Positions 1-7,907 are shown, numbered from the stretch's first letter. The stretch is DNA of 13,972 bases from Lentisalinibacter sp964602525 (GCA_964602525.1 CAZRSA010000073.1:1-13972), one strand, 5' to 3'. The notes: generated by a model from the letters alone, not told the origin. Numbers and translations: made by a program.

Positions 1-2
1 GG

Positions 3-719
<717 letters not shown>

Positions 720-1116
720 CGCCGCGTCCCGGAGCGGGACTGGCACGCCGGTTACCGTATGTTATCCTTCGCGCCAGTGTGTCCCCCCGTAAGGCCGGGA
801 CGCCCGGCGCGTGTGGGCTCCGGCCGCTCGCGCCGGCGGCGGGGATGCGGATGCCGGTTCGCGACCGGCGGCCTATACAACGGCAGCAGGGGAGAGTGCT
901 GCAGGCATCAGCAGGGCGGGCCGCTTGCGGCAGGGTTCTGCTGCGTTTATGCACTCCTCCCTTTCTGTAGTATGGTGTATGGCCGGTGGTGGCGGGGCCG
1001 TGATGTTGCCGGCCGGGTGCCGGCTTGCTTGAGCGAGTGAGCGAGCGCATACGGCCACACAGAACCGTCACGAATAATTACTAGAATTGTTGTCCGGACT
1101 TAACCAAGGAGCGTTC
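720..1116. other. Long non-coding stretch upstream of the TonB operon
   Basis: I find no convincing gene in these 397 nt; the short ORFs on both strands have biased composition and no recognisable motif. A perfect 6-bp hairpin with a GAG loop (726-731 with 735-740) lies just after the acyl-CoA dehydrogenase stop but has no T tract. Further inverted repeats are 897-901 with 909-913 and 981-986 with 1009-1014, so a transcript through here would be strongly folded. The last part, 1071-1092, is an AT-rich island that includes AATAAT (1073-1078) and TAGAAT (1082-1087), both one mismatch from a sigma-70 -10 box. I see no good -35 at the right distance. The operon promoter most likely lies here, but I cannot place it. 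No Fur-like site was found. Confidence 0.6.
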
Positions 1117-1902
1117 ATGAAACCGTGGAATTCGGGAGCACGGCATCTTGCCGTAGCGATCGTGTCGACAGCGTTGATCGCCGGGGGCGGGGTCGCTGTC
1201 GCGCAGACCGTCGATTCCGTTCTGCGCGCCGAGCAGCAGCGGCTCGCCCAGAACCGCGAGGCTCAGCAACGGATCGACCGGGTGGTACAGCAGACACGCA
1301 GCCTGGTGGACGACTACAAGGCGGTCACCAAGGAGATCGACGGCCTGAAGATCTACAACCGGCTGATGGAGGCTCAGACAGAGAAGCAGCAGTCCCGGCT
1401 GGACGAGATCAACGAGTCGCTGGACAAGGCGAACGTGATCAACCGCCAGATCTACCCGCTGATGGAGCGCATGATCGAGGGTCTGGAGCAGTTCGTGCAG
1501 CTGGATATCCCGTTTCTGATGGAAGAGCGCACCGGGCGCATTCAGACGCTGCAGGACCTGATGGACGAGCCCAACGTGACGGTCGCGGAGAAGTTCCGCA
1601 AGGTCATGGAGGCCTTCCAGATCGAGAACGAGTACGGCCGCACCATCGAGGCCTACACGGACACCATCGAGATCGACGGCGGCGTACGCGAGGTGGAGTT
1701 CCTGCGCATCGGCCGCGTCGCTCTCCTGTTCCAGAGCGCCGACGGCAGCATGACCGGCGTCTGGAACGAAGAGACGAACTCCTGGGACATGTCTGACGAT
1801 TATCGTAACGAGGTCAAGAAGGGCCTGCGCGTCGCCAACGAGCTGATCGCGCCCGAGCTGCTGCTTCTGCCCGTGCCCGCACCAGAGGAGGCCGGCTCAT
1901 GA
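1117..1902 (+). CDS. DUF3450 family periplasmic protein of the TonB2 cluster
   Basis: This is a 261-residue DUF3450 protein, a family of unproven function that is regularly encoded directly before ttpC-exbB-exbD-tonB in Gammaproteobacteria. A signal peptide is visible: basic N-terminus, hydrophobic residues 11-28, likely cleavage after Ala29 (AVA-Q). Residues of about 33-115 are rich in Gln, Glu, Arg and Leu in heptad-like spacing and look like a long coiled coil. A globular C-terminal part follows, with FLRIGRVALLFQ near the middle and Trp residues near 225-235. The ATG at 1117 is preceded by AAGGAG (1106-1111) at 5 nt; a TTG start at 1087 would place ten residues before the signal peptide. 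The stop overlaps the ttpC start as ATGA, which suggests translational coupling. I infer that the coiled coil pairs with the periplasmic domain of TtpC; that is a proposal, not known. Confidence 0.88.
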   Translation: MKPWNSGARHLAVAIVSTALIAGGGVAVAQTVDSVLRAEQQRLAQNREAQQRIDRVVQQTRSLVDDYKAVTKEIDGLKIYNRLMEAQTEKQQSRLDEINESLDKANVINRQIYPLMERMIEGLEQFVQLDIPFLMEERTGRIQTLQDLMDEPNVTVAEKFRKVMEAFQIENEYGRTIEAYTDTIEIDGGVREVEFLRIGRVALLFQSADGSMTGVWNEETNSWDMSDDYRNEVKKGLRVANELIAPELLLLPVPAPEEAGS

Positions 1903-3278
1903 AGAAGATCGTAACCATAGCCGCCACCGGCCTGCTCGCCTTCGGGCTCGGCAGCACCGGCGCCGTGGCCCAGGAAGCAGCCTCGCTGGACGAGCTCCTG
2001 GACATGGTGAAGCAGGGGCAGGCGCGGGAAGCGCGCGAGAACGAGCAGCGGCTGGCGGAGTTCCGCCGGCGTCAGGCCGAGCAGCAGGCGCTGCTGAACC
2101 AGGCGAGGAACGAACGCGCCTCGCTGGAACAGCGTGGCGAGCAGCTCGAGGCCCTGTTCGAGGAGAACAACCGCAAGCTTGCCACGGCAGCGGCGGAACT
2201 CGATGAGCGCCTCGGCTCCCTGAAGGAACTGTTCGGTGTGCTGCAGCAGGTGGCCGGTGATACCCAGAGCGTATTCCAGAACTCCCTGATCAGCGCCCAG
2301 TACCCGGACCGCGAGGCCTTCCTGGTCGAGCTCGGCGCCACGATGGCGAGCACCACCCGCCTTGCGTCCATCGAGGACATCGAGCGGCTCTGGTTCGAGA
2401 TGCAGCGCCAGATGACGGAGAGCGGCAAGGTGGTCACTTTCGAGCGCAGCGTCATCCGGGCGAACGGCGAGGAGACCACCATCCCGATCGTGCGCGTGGG
2501 TGCGTTCAATCTCGTGGGCGACGGTTACTACCTGAACTACACGGCGGAGACCGGCAACGTGGTCGAGCTGCAGCGCCAGCCCGAGCAGGCGCGATACACG
2601 GATTCCACGGCGGCACTGTTCGATGCCGAGCAGGGGCCGGTGACCTTCGGTCTCGACCCCACCCGCGGCGGCATCCTGGCCCAGCTGGTGGACCGTCCCA
2701 CGCTGCGTGAGCGCGTGGACCAGGGCGGTGTCGTCGGCTACAGCATCATCGGCCTGGGTCTCCTCGGCCTGCTGATCGCGCTGGTGTCGCTGTTCAGCCT
2801 GGTGATCGCCGACCGCAAGGTCAGCTCACAGCTGAAGTCGGATAAACCGAACAGCAACAACCCGCTCGGCCGCGTGCTCGGCGCCTACGAGGACAACAAG
2901 AACGTGGACACCGAGACCCTGGAACTGAAGCTGAGCGAGGCGGTGCTCAAGGAGGCGCCGAAACTCAGCCGCGGCCTGCTGTTCGTGAAGGTGATCTCGG
3001 TCGTGGCGCCGCTGGCCGGCCTGCTCGGTACGGTGACGGGCATGATCAAAACCTTCCAGGTCATCACGCTCTACGGCGCCGGCGATCCGAAGCTCATGGC
3101 AGGCGGTATCTCCCAGGCGCTGGTCACGACCGTGCTCGGCCTGGTGGTCGCCATCCCGATGGTACTACTGCACACGTTCCTGCAGGGCCGCAGCAAGCGG
3201 ATCCTGAACATCCTGCAGGAGCAGAGCGCGGGCATCATCGCCGAGCACTCCGAAGCCGAAAACAAGTCGGCAAGCTAG
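1899..3278 (+). CDS. ttpC: TtpC: MotA/TolQ/ExbB channel protein with periplasmic coiled-coil domain
   Basis: TtpC is the extra component of Vibrio-type TonB2 systems, needed there for TonB2-dependent iron uptake. The protein has 459 residues, about twice the length of ExbB. It has a signal peptide (cleavage near AVA-Q, residues 22-25), a coiled-coil region of about 30-115 rich in Glu, Gln, Arg and Ala, and a periplasmic beta-rich part of about 175-265. The ExbB/TolQ domain follows: membrane segments at about 278-303, 362-384 and 403-427. The second segment carries PLAGLLGTVTGMI and the third GGISQALVTTVLGLVVAIP. By alignment with E. coli ExbB, Thr411 matches Thr181, but Gln406 stands where ExbB has Glu176. 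The start overlaps the DUF3450 stop by 4 nt and exbB begins 12 nt downstream, so the genes are surely co-transcribed. The assignment rests on architecture and gene order. Confidence 0.9.
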   Translation: MKKIVTIAATGLLAFGLGSTGAVAQEAASLDELLDMVKQGQAREARENEQRLAEFRRRQAEQQALLNQARNERASLEQRGEQLEALFEENNRKLATAAAELDERLGSLKELFGVLQQVAGDTQSVFQNSLISAQYPDREAFLVELGATMASTTRLASIEDIERLWFEMQRQMTESGKVVTFERSVIRANGEETTIPIVRVGAFNLVGDGYYLNYTAETGNVVELQRQPEQARYTDSTAALFDAEQGPVTFGLDPTRGGILAQLVDRPTLRERVDQGGVVGYSIIGLGLLGLLIALVSLFSLVIADRKVSSQLKSDKPNSNNPLGRVLGAYEDNKNVDTETLELKLSEAVLKEAPKLSRGLLFVKVISVVAPLAGLLGTVTGMIKTFQVITLYGAGDPKLMAGGISQALVTTVLGLVVAIPMVLLHTFLQGRSKRILNILQEQSAGIIAEHSEAENKSAS

Positions 3279-3290
3279 GGGAGGCAGCAC

Positions 3291-3818
3291 ATGGTCTGGC
3301 TCGAAGACGCACTGCTCGCCGTACGGGACTTCATGGAGCTCGGCGGGCCCGTGCTGAACCTGATCGCGGTGACGATCTTCGTCATGTGGCTGCTGATCGT
3401 AGAGCGCCTGATCTTCTTCCGCGGCAATCTGCGGGCGCTGTCCCGCCAGGTGCTGGAAGACTGGGAGGCCCGGCCGGAGCGCCAGTCCTGGAACGCCCAT
3501 CAGATCCGGGACGCGATGATCTCCCGAGTTTCGATGGCGGCGAACCAGGGGCTCGGCTTCATCAAGACCCTGGTGGCGCTGTGTCCGCTGCTCGGCCTGC
3601 TGGGCACCGTGACGGGCATGATCGAGGTCTTCGAGGTCATGGCGTTTGCCGGCAGTGGCAACGTACGATCGATGGCAGCCGGCGTCTCGAAGGCCACCAT
3701 CCCCACGATGGCGGGCATGGTCGGCGCACTTTCCGGCGTCCTGCTTGTCACAATACTATCGAGACGTGCCGAGCATGAGGTCATCATGCTCGAAGACTCG
3801 CTGACCATGGATCACTAG
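3291..3818 (+). CDS. exbB: ExbB-type proton channel subunit (TonB2 system)
   Basis: This is the pentameric inner-membrane channel subunit that, with ExbD, turns proton flow into TonB movement. At 175 residues it is shorter than E. coli ExbB (244) and typical of ExbB2. Three membrane segments are visible at about 20-42, 90-115 and 132-158. The second has LCPLLGLLGTVTGMIEVF, with Thr106 near the position of E. coli Thr148. The third has AGVSKATIPTMAGMVGAL; Thr139 matches Thr181, but Lys134 occupies the Glu176 position. The RBS GGGGAGG (3278-3284) overlaps the last base of the ttpC stop and sits 6 nt before the ATG. The exbD start is 21 nt downstream. TolQ is unlikely because of the cluster and the short length. 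Confidence 0.93.
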   Translation: MVWLEDALLAVRDFMELGGPVLNLIAVTIFVMWLLIVERLIFFRGNLRALSRQVLEDWEARPERQSWNAHQIRDAMISRVSMAANQGLGFIKTLVALCPLLGLLGTVTGMIEVFEVMAFAGSGNVRSMAAGVSKATIPTMAGMVGALSGVLLVTILSRRAEHEVIMLEDSLTMDH

Positions 3819-3839
3819 AGTTCACCAGAGGACCGAATT

Positions 3840-4253
3840 ATGCGCAGACCGATTGGCGCCATGGGCGGCGCAGAAGAGGAAGAAAACGAGATCAACCTGA
3901 CACCCATGCTCGACGTGGTGTTCATCATGCTGATCTTCTTCATCGTGACGGCCTCGTTCATCAAGGAGGCCGGCATCGACGTGAACCGGCCTGATGCGCC
4001 GACCGCGGAGCGGAAGGAGAACGCGAATATCCTGATCGCGATCAGCGACAACAACGAGATCTGGATCGACCGCCGGCGGGTCGACCCGCGCGCGGTGCGG
4101 GCGAACATCGAGCGGCTGCACGCCGAGAACCCGAAGGGCTCGGTGGTGATCCAGGCGGACAAGAAGTCCTACAACGAGACGCTGGTCGAGGTCATGGACG
4201 CGGCGCGGCAGGCGGGCGTGTACAACGTATCCATCGCCGCCAACGAGGACTGA
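3840..4253 (+). CDS. exbD: ExbD-type proton channel subunit (TonB2 system)
   Basis: This is the ExbD/TolR family partner of ExbB, anchored by one membrane helix with a periplasmic C-terminal domain. Of 137 residues, 1-20 are cytoplasmic and acidic (EEEENEINL), followed by TPMLDVVFIMLIFFIVTASF as the membrane segment. Asp25 in LDVVFIML is the conserved protonatable residue and has the same number as the essential Asp25 of E. coli ExbD. The periplasmic part of about 45-137 contains the usual ANILIAISDNNEIWID and VVIQADKKSYNETLVEVMDAA stretches. The ATG at 3840 follows AGAGGA (3827-3832) at 7 nt. An 83-nt gap separates it from tonB, the widest inside the operon. Confidence 0.94.
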   Translation: MRRPIGAMGGAEEEENEINLTPMLDVVFIMLIFFIVTASFIKEAGIDVNRPDAPTAERKENANILIAISDNNEIWIDRRRVDPRAVRANIERLHAENPKGSVVIQADKKSYNETLVEVMDAARQAGVYNVSIAANED

Positions 4254-4307
4254 GGACGGAGCGATTTGCCAGCGCATGCAAGCACGGGCACCCGTCCAGT
4301 GACAGGG

Positions 4308-4324
4308 GTTCCGGTTGCCGGAAC
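4308..4324 (+). promoter_or_regulatory. Perfect hairpin abutting the tonB ribosome binding site
   Basis: GTTCCGG (4308-4314) pairs perfectly with CCGGAAC (4318-4324) around a TTG loop. The stem ends exactly where the tonB Shine-Dalgarno GGAGG (4325-4329) begins. No T tract follows, so it is not an intrinsic terminator. It could adjust tonB translation or act as an RNA-processing or stability element within the operon transcript. The hairpin is seen directly; its role is inferred. Confidence 0.5.
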
Positions 4325-4336
4325 GGAGGCTAGAGT

Positions 4337-4942
4337 ATGATCGTTCGCTATGTCATCTCCATCGTCAGCGGCGTCGCCGTCACCTTCGGACTGCTGTTTC
4401 TCATGCAGTTCCTGATCGACACCGGCGAAAGCGCGCTCACGGATCCGAAGAAACGCTATTTCCTGGACTTCGTCCGCGTGAAGAAACAGGAGATCGTGAA
4501 CGTCGAGGAGCCCAAGCCGGAGAAACCGCCTAAGCCGCAGCAGCCGCCGCCGGATACGCCGCCGCCGTCGCAGGACGACGTCGACCCGAATGCGCCCGCG
4601 GTCAACGTGCGGCCGCCGTCCACCTCCACCGACGTCAGCATCTCCGGTCCTGGCGCGCTGTCCTATCAGGACGGGGAATACCTGCCCATCGTGCGGGTGG
4701 CGCCCATCTACCCGAGCCGTGCGCTCTCCCGTGGCATCGAGGGCTACGTGGACCTTGAGTTTACGGTGACTACCGCCGGCACGGTGAAGGACCCCGTGGT
4801 GATCGAGTCGACGAGCAGCCTGTTCAACCGGGCGGCCATCAGGGCCGTGCTGAAGTTCAAGTACAAGCCCCGCGTCGTGGACGGGCAGCCGGTGGAGGTG
4901 CCGGGCGTGAAGACGCGTATCCGCTTCGAGCTGGAGGACTGA
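4337..4942 (+). CDS. tonB: TonB energy-transducing protein (TonB2 type)
   Basis: TonB spans the periplasm and passes energy from ExbB/ExbD to TonB-dependent outer-membrane receptors. In 201 residues there is an N-terminal membrane anchor (about 5-27), a short Pro-rich spacer (about 58-94, with EEPKPEKPPKP and PPPDTPPP) and a C-terminal TonB domain (about 113-200). The C-terminal domain shows APIYPSRALSRGIEGYVDLEF, AGTVKDPVVIEST, SLFNRAAIRAVLKFKYKP and the closing TRIRFEL strand. The anchor has no His, whereas E. coli TonB carries His20 in its membrane helix. The spacer is much shorter than in E. coli TonB, as in other TonB2 proteins. CGGAGG (4324-4329) precedes the ATG by 7 nt. TonB2 proteins work with TtpC, which is encoded upstream. 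No receptor gene is present in the window, so the transported substrate is unknown. Confidence 0.94.
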   Translation: MIVRYVISIVSGVAVTFGLLFLMQFLIDTGESALTDPKKRYFLDFVRVKKQEIVNVEEPKPEKPPKPQQPPPDTPPPSQDDVDPNAPAVNVRPPSTSTDVSISGPGALSYQDGEYLPIVRVAPIYPSRALSRGIEGYVDLEFTVTTAGTVKDPVVIESTSSLFNRAAIRAVLKFKYKPRVVDGQPVEVPGVKTRIRFELED

Positions 4943-4976
4943 GCGCTTCCTGGACAGCCACTAACGGGATCAACAG

Positions 4977-6287
4977 ATGATGACGAGATTGTTCACACGC
5001 AACCTTCGCACGGGGCTGCTGGCGGCCCTGATCGCCGTCTGCCTGGTGCCGCTGGCTCCGCCCGCCGTCGCCCAGGAAGAGGAGGGCGACCAGCAGAAGA
5101 CGCGCAAGGCGGAGGCGCTCAGCAAGGCTGTCTACGAGAAGCTGACCGAAGCCCAGGAACTGGCCGACAACCAGCAGTTTGGTGAGGCCATCCGCGTGCT
5201 CGACTCGCTGGCCCGCGACGAGGGGCTGAGCGACTACGAGCGCGCCAACATGCTGAACTTCTACGGCTTCATCTACTACAATCAGGGCAACACTGCGAAG
5301 GCCGTGGAGTCCTACGAACGGCTGCTCTCCATCCCGGATCTGGAACCCCAGTTGCGTACCCAGACGCTATATACGCTCGCGCAGCTGTATGCGGTGCAGG
5401 AGCGGTTCCCGAAGACCATCGAACTGCTGAAGGAGTGGTTCCAGATTGCCAATAACCCGGGTCCCCAGGCCTACGTACTGCTCGGTCAGTCGTATGCCCA
5501 GACGGAGCAGTACGATCTGATGATCCCCCAGATCGAGAAGGCCATCGAGGTTGCCGGGGAACGCGATACCGAGGTCCGGGAGGAGTGGTGGAATCTGCTG
5601 TACTACGGCTACTACCAGCAGAACGACTTCCCCAAGGTAAAGGAGATCCTGAAGACCCTGCTGGCGAACTGGCCGAAGAAGAGCTACTGGACCGCGCTCG
5701 CCGGCGTTTATTCGGAGCTCGGTGAGGAGCAGAATATGCTGGCCGCCTACGAGGCCGCCTATACTCAGGATCTATTGTCCTCCGAGAGCGAACTCGTGAC
5801 TCTGGCCCAGCTCTACCTGCAGGGCGAGATCCCCTACAAGGCCGCCCAGGTCCTTTCCGCGGGCATGGAGAACGGCAACATCGAGGAGAACGGCAAGAAC
5901 TACCGCCTGCTGTCCCAGGCATGGCAGCTGGCCCAGGAGCCGCAGCAGGCGGTGCCGGCGCTGCAGCAGGCGGCACGGCTCAGCGACGACGGCGAGCTGA
6001 ACGCCCGGCTGGCGGTAGCCTACCTGAACCTCGACCGCTACGAGGACTGCATCCAGGCGGGACGCCAGGCGCTCGACAAGGGCGGCGTGCGCGAACCCAA
6101 CGACGTTCGCATCACCATCGGTATGTGCCAGTACAACCTGGACCGCTACCAGGATGCCCGCCAGACCTTCATGGTCGTGCGGCGGGACGATGACTACAAG
6201 AAGCTCGGCAGCCAGTGGGTCAGCGTGATCGACGGCGAAATCGAGCGGCTGGAGCAACTGCGCCAGGCCATCGCCCAGAACGAGTAA
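4977..6287 (+). CDS. Periplasmic tetratricopeptide repeat protein of the TonB2 operon
   Basis: This is a 436-residue protein with a signal peptide (residues 1-32, cleavage near AVA-Q) and an almost wholly helical TPR-rich body. TPR-like units are recognisable at about 57-80, 92-119 (FYGFIYYNQGNTAKAVESYERLL), 128-155, 164-192, 203-230, 236-263, 273-296, 308-335, 342-367 and 376-400. Cys22 lies in the hydrophobic core of the signal but has no lipobox, so I read it as a soluble periplasmic protein. The family is commonly the last gene of DUF3450-ttpC-exbB-exbD-tonB clusters; a role in assembling the complex is plausible but unproven. Two ATG codons follow each other (4977 and 4980) and the Shine-Dalgarno is weak (GGGA, 4966-4969). 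tonB ends 34 nt upstream. Two hairpins follow the stop. Confidence 0.88.
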   Translation: MMTRLFTRNLRTGLLAALIAVCLVPLAPPAVAQEEEGDQQKTRKAEALSKAVYEKLTEAQELADNQQFGEAIRVLDSLARDEGLSDYERANMLNFYGFIYYNQGNTAKAVESYERLLSIPDLEPQLRTQTLYTLAQLYAVQERFPKTIELLKEWFQIANNPGPQAYVLLGQSYAQTEQYDLMIPQIEKAIEVAGERDTEVREEWWNLLYYGYYQQNDFPKVKEILKTLLANWPKKSYWTALAGVYSELGEEQNMLAAYEAAYTQDLLSSESELVTLAQLYLQGEIPYKAAQVLSAGMENGNIEENGKNYRLLSQAWQLAQEPQQAVPALQQAARLSDDGELNARLAVAYLNLDRYEDCIQAGRQALDKGGVREPNDVRITIGMCQYNLDRYQDARQTFMVVRRDDDYKKLGSQWVSVIDGEIERLEQLRQAIAQNE

Positions 6288-6294
6288 TCGAGCA

Positions 6295-6316
6295 GGGACC
6301 GGCGTGCGCCGGTCCC
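6295..6316 (+). other. Perfect GC-rich hairpin after the TPR gene
   Basis: GGGACCGGC (6295-6303) and GCCGGTCCC (6308-6316) form a perfect 9-bp stem with a GTGC loop, 7 nt after the operon's stop codon. No T tract follows. It could be a 3'-end stabiliser or a weak first terminator ahead of the one at 6337-6365. Confidence 0.55.
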
Positions 6317-6336
6317 CTCATAGCCCAGTGGAATTC

Positions 6337-6365
6337 GGCGCGTTGCCATCGGACGCGCCTTTTTT
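6337..6365 (+). terminator. Intrinsic terminator of the TonB operon
   Basis: GGCGCGT (6337-6343) pairs with ACGCGCC (6353-6359) around a 9-nt loop and is followed directly by six T (6360-6365). This is a classic Rho-independent terminator in the plus direction. It closes the TonB operon, yet it sits only 13 nt before the ferredoxin start codon, so it may also control that gene by read-through. Confidence 0.85.
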
Positions 6366-6378
6366 GTGAGAGTGGATA

Positions 6379-6699
6379 ATGCCCAGGATTACCTACGTTA
6401 GCACGGACGGAGAGCGCCACGACGTCGAAGTGGATACCGGTTACACGGTCATGGAAGGTGCCATGGACAACGACATCGAGGGCATCGTTGCCGAGTGCGG
6501 CGGCGCCTGCGCCTGTGCCACCTGCCACGCGTATATCGACGAGGCGTGGCTGGACAAGCTGCCCGACATGGACGACATGGAGGACAGCATGCTGGACGCC
6601 GCCTACGAGCGGCGCCCCACCAGCCGGCTCACCTGCCAGATAGAGGTCACCGACGAGCTGGACGGCCTGGTCGTCTACGTCGCCGAGAACGAACTCTGA
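6379..6699 (+). CDS. Adrenodoxin/putidaredoxin-type [2Fe-2S] ferredoxin
   Basis: This is a 106-residue electron carrier of the kind that serves cytochrome P450s, ring or side-chain oxygenases, or Fe-S assembly. The cluster ligands are Cys40, Cys46, Cys49 and Cys86 in the pattern C-x5-C-x2-C-x36-C, with CGGACACATCHAYIDEAW around the first three; Cys44 is an extra, non-ligand Cys. The acidic stretch LPDMDDMEDSMLD (61-73) is the usual partner-docking helix, and SRLTCQIEVTDELDGLVV closes the fold. It resembles putidaredoxin more than the isc-cluster Fdx. No P450 or ferredoxin reductase is in the window. The ATG at 6379 has only a weak purine-rich site before it (GAGAG, 6368-6372) and follows the terminator T tract by 13 nt. 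The convergent acyl-CoA dehydrogenase ends 19 nt away. Confidence 0.93.
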   Translation: MPRITYVSTDGERHDVEVDTGYTVMEGAMDNDIEGIVAECGGACACATCHAYIDEAWLDKLPDMDDMEDSMLDAAYERRPTSRLTCQIEVTDELDGLVVYVAENEL

Positions 6700-6718
6700 G
6701 CGAGGCGCCGCCGCGCCG

Positions 6719-7882
6719 TCAGCGCAGTCCTGTCTCCTGCCGCGCGATGACCATTCGCTGCACCTCGCTGGTGCCCTCGTAGATTTCCGTAATCTTCGCG
6801 TCGCGGAAATAGCGCTCCACCGGCAACTCCTTGCTGTAGCCCATGCCGCCGTGGATCTGCACGGCCTGGTGGGTGATGTACATCGCCGCCTCGGAGGCGT
6901 ATAGCTTGGCCATGCTGCCGTTCAGCGTGTTGCGCGCGCCGGTCCTCTTCGCCTCGCCCTTCGCCCACGCCGCGCGCAGGGTCAGCAGGCGTGCGGCCTC
7001 GAGCCGCGTCTTCATGTCGGCGATCTTCGCCTGGATCATCTGAAAGCCGCCGATGGGTGAGCCGAACGCCTCGCGTTCCCGGCTGTAGTCCACCGCCGCC
7101 TCGTAGGCGGCACGGGCGATACCGACGGCCTGGGCGGCGATGCCGATGCGCCCGGCGTCGAGCACGGTCATCGCGATACGGAAGCCCTGGCCTTCCTCGC
7201 CGAGGCGGTTTTCCACCGGGCAGCGATAGTCCGTGAGCTCCACCTCGCAGGTGGCGGATGCGCGAATACCGAGCTTGGGCTCCGTCTTGCCGCGGCTGAA
7301 GCCCTCGTTCTCCGTGTCGATGAGAAACGCGCTGACGCCGCCGGCGCCCTGGTCCGGGTCGGTCATGGCGAACAACACCAGGTAACGGGCGACCGGCCCC
7401 GAGGTGATCCAGGACTTCTTGGCATTGATCACGTAGTGGCTGCCGTCGTCCGAGAGCACGGCCCGGGAGCGCATGTTGCCGGCGTCGGAGCCGGACTGGG
7501 GCTCGGTGAGGGCGTAGGCGCCGATGGCCTCGCCGGAGGCCACGGGCGTCACGAAGGCCTGCTTCTGCTCCTCGCTGCCGAACAGCAGGATGCCGTTGCA
7601 GTACAGAGAGTTGTTCACCGACACGATGGTGCTGTGGGCCGCGTCCGCTGCGGCGATCTCCTCCATCATCAAGACGTAGCCGACAGCGTCCAGGCCCGCG
7701 CCGCCGTACTCCTCGGGCACTTCGATGCCCATGAAGCCGAGCTCGCCGGCCTTGCGGATGGTCTCCTCGGGAAACTTGCCGCTCTCGTCGAAGGCGGCAG
7801 CGACCGGCGCGATCTCGTTCTGTGCGAACTCGCGTGCCGCCGCCTGGATCATCTGCTGGTCTTCGGTCAGTGAGAAATCCAT
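6719..7882 (-). CDS. Acyl-CoA dehydrogenase, short-chain (butyryl-CoA) type
   Basis: This FAD enzyme makes the 2,3-double bond in acyl-CoA and passes electrons to electron transfer flavoprotein. The 387 residues match the short-chain/butyryl-CoA dehydrogenase length. Seen are the FAD-contact stretch YALTEPQSGSDAGN (123-136), WITSG (158-162), FGSPIGGFQ (273-281), the VQIHGGMGYSKELPVERYFRDAKI stretch split by the conserved GGMGY (345-349), and EIYEGTSEVQ, with Glu369 as the predicted catalytic base. I chose the ATG at 7882 because AAGGAG (7889-7894) lies 6 nt before it and MDFSLTEDQQ is the normal family N-terminus; the frame runs further upstream without homology. It follows the VOC gene by 126 nt and has its own -10 element, so it may be separately controlled. 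The exact substrate (butyryl, isovaleryl, 2-methylacyl) cannot be told. Confidence 0.94.
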   Translation of the reverse strand: MDFSLTEDQQMIQAAAREFAQNEIAPVAAAFDESGKFPEETIRKAGELGFMGIEVPEEYGGAGLDAVGYVLMMEEIAAADAAHSTIVSVNNSLYCNGILLFGSEEQKQAFVTPVASGEAIGAYALTEPQSGSDAGNMRSRAVLSDDGSHYVINAKKSWITSGPVARYLVLFAMTDPDQGAGGVSAFLIDTENEGFSRGKTEPKLGIRASATCEVELTDYRCPVENRLGEEGQGFRIAMTVLDAGRIGIAAQAVGIARAAYEAAVDYSREREAFGSPIGGFQMIQAKIADMKTRLEAARLLTLRAAWAKGEAKRTGARNTLNGSMAKLYASEAAMYITHQAVQIHGGMGYSKELPVERYFRDAKITEIYEGTSEVQRMVIARQETGLR

Positions 7883-7907
7883 GGTCAGCTCCTTGTTTCC
7901 GTGCCCG

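Noticed and set aside
885..960. Resemblance of GGGGAGAG and nearby stems to a glycine riboswitch
   Set aside because: The conserved core after the first stem is missing, and the next gene has no link to glycine.
1060..1095. Possible Fur box before the TonB operon
   Set aside because: The AT-rich stretch does not match the GATAAT-type repeats of a Fur box in order or spacing.
1087..1119. TTG start for the DUF3450 gene ten codons upstream
   Set aside because: The ATG at 1117 has a strong Shine-Dalgarno at 5 nt and begins a normal signal peptide.
6704..6717. GGCGC-CGCC-GCGCC hairpin between the convergent ferredoxin and dehydrogenase genes as a two-way terminator
   Set aside because: The stem is only 5 bp and neither side has a T tract; in such GC-rich DNA it can arise by chance.
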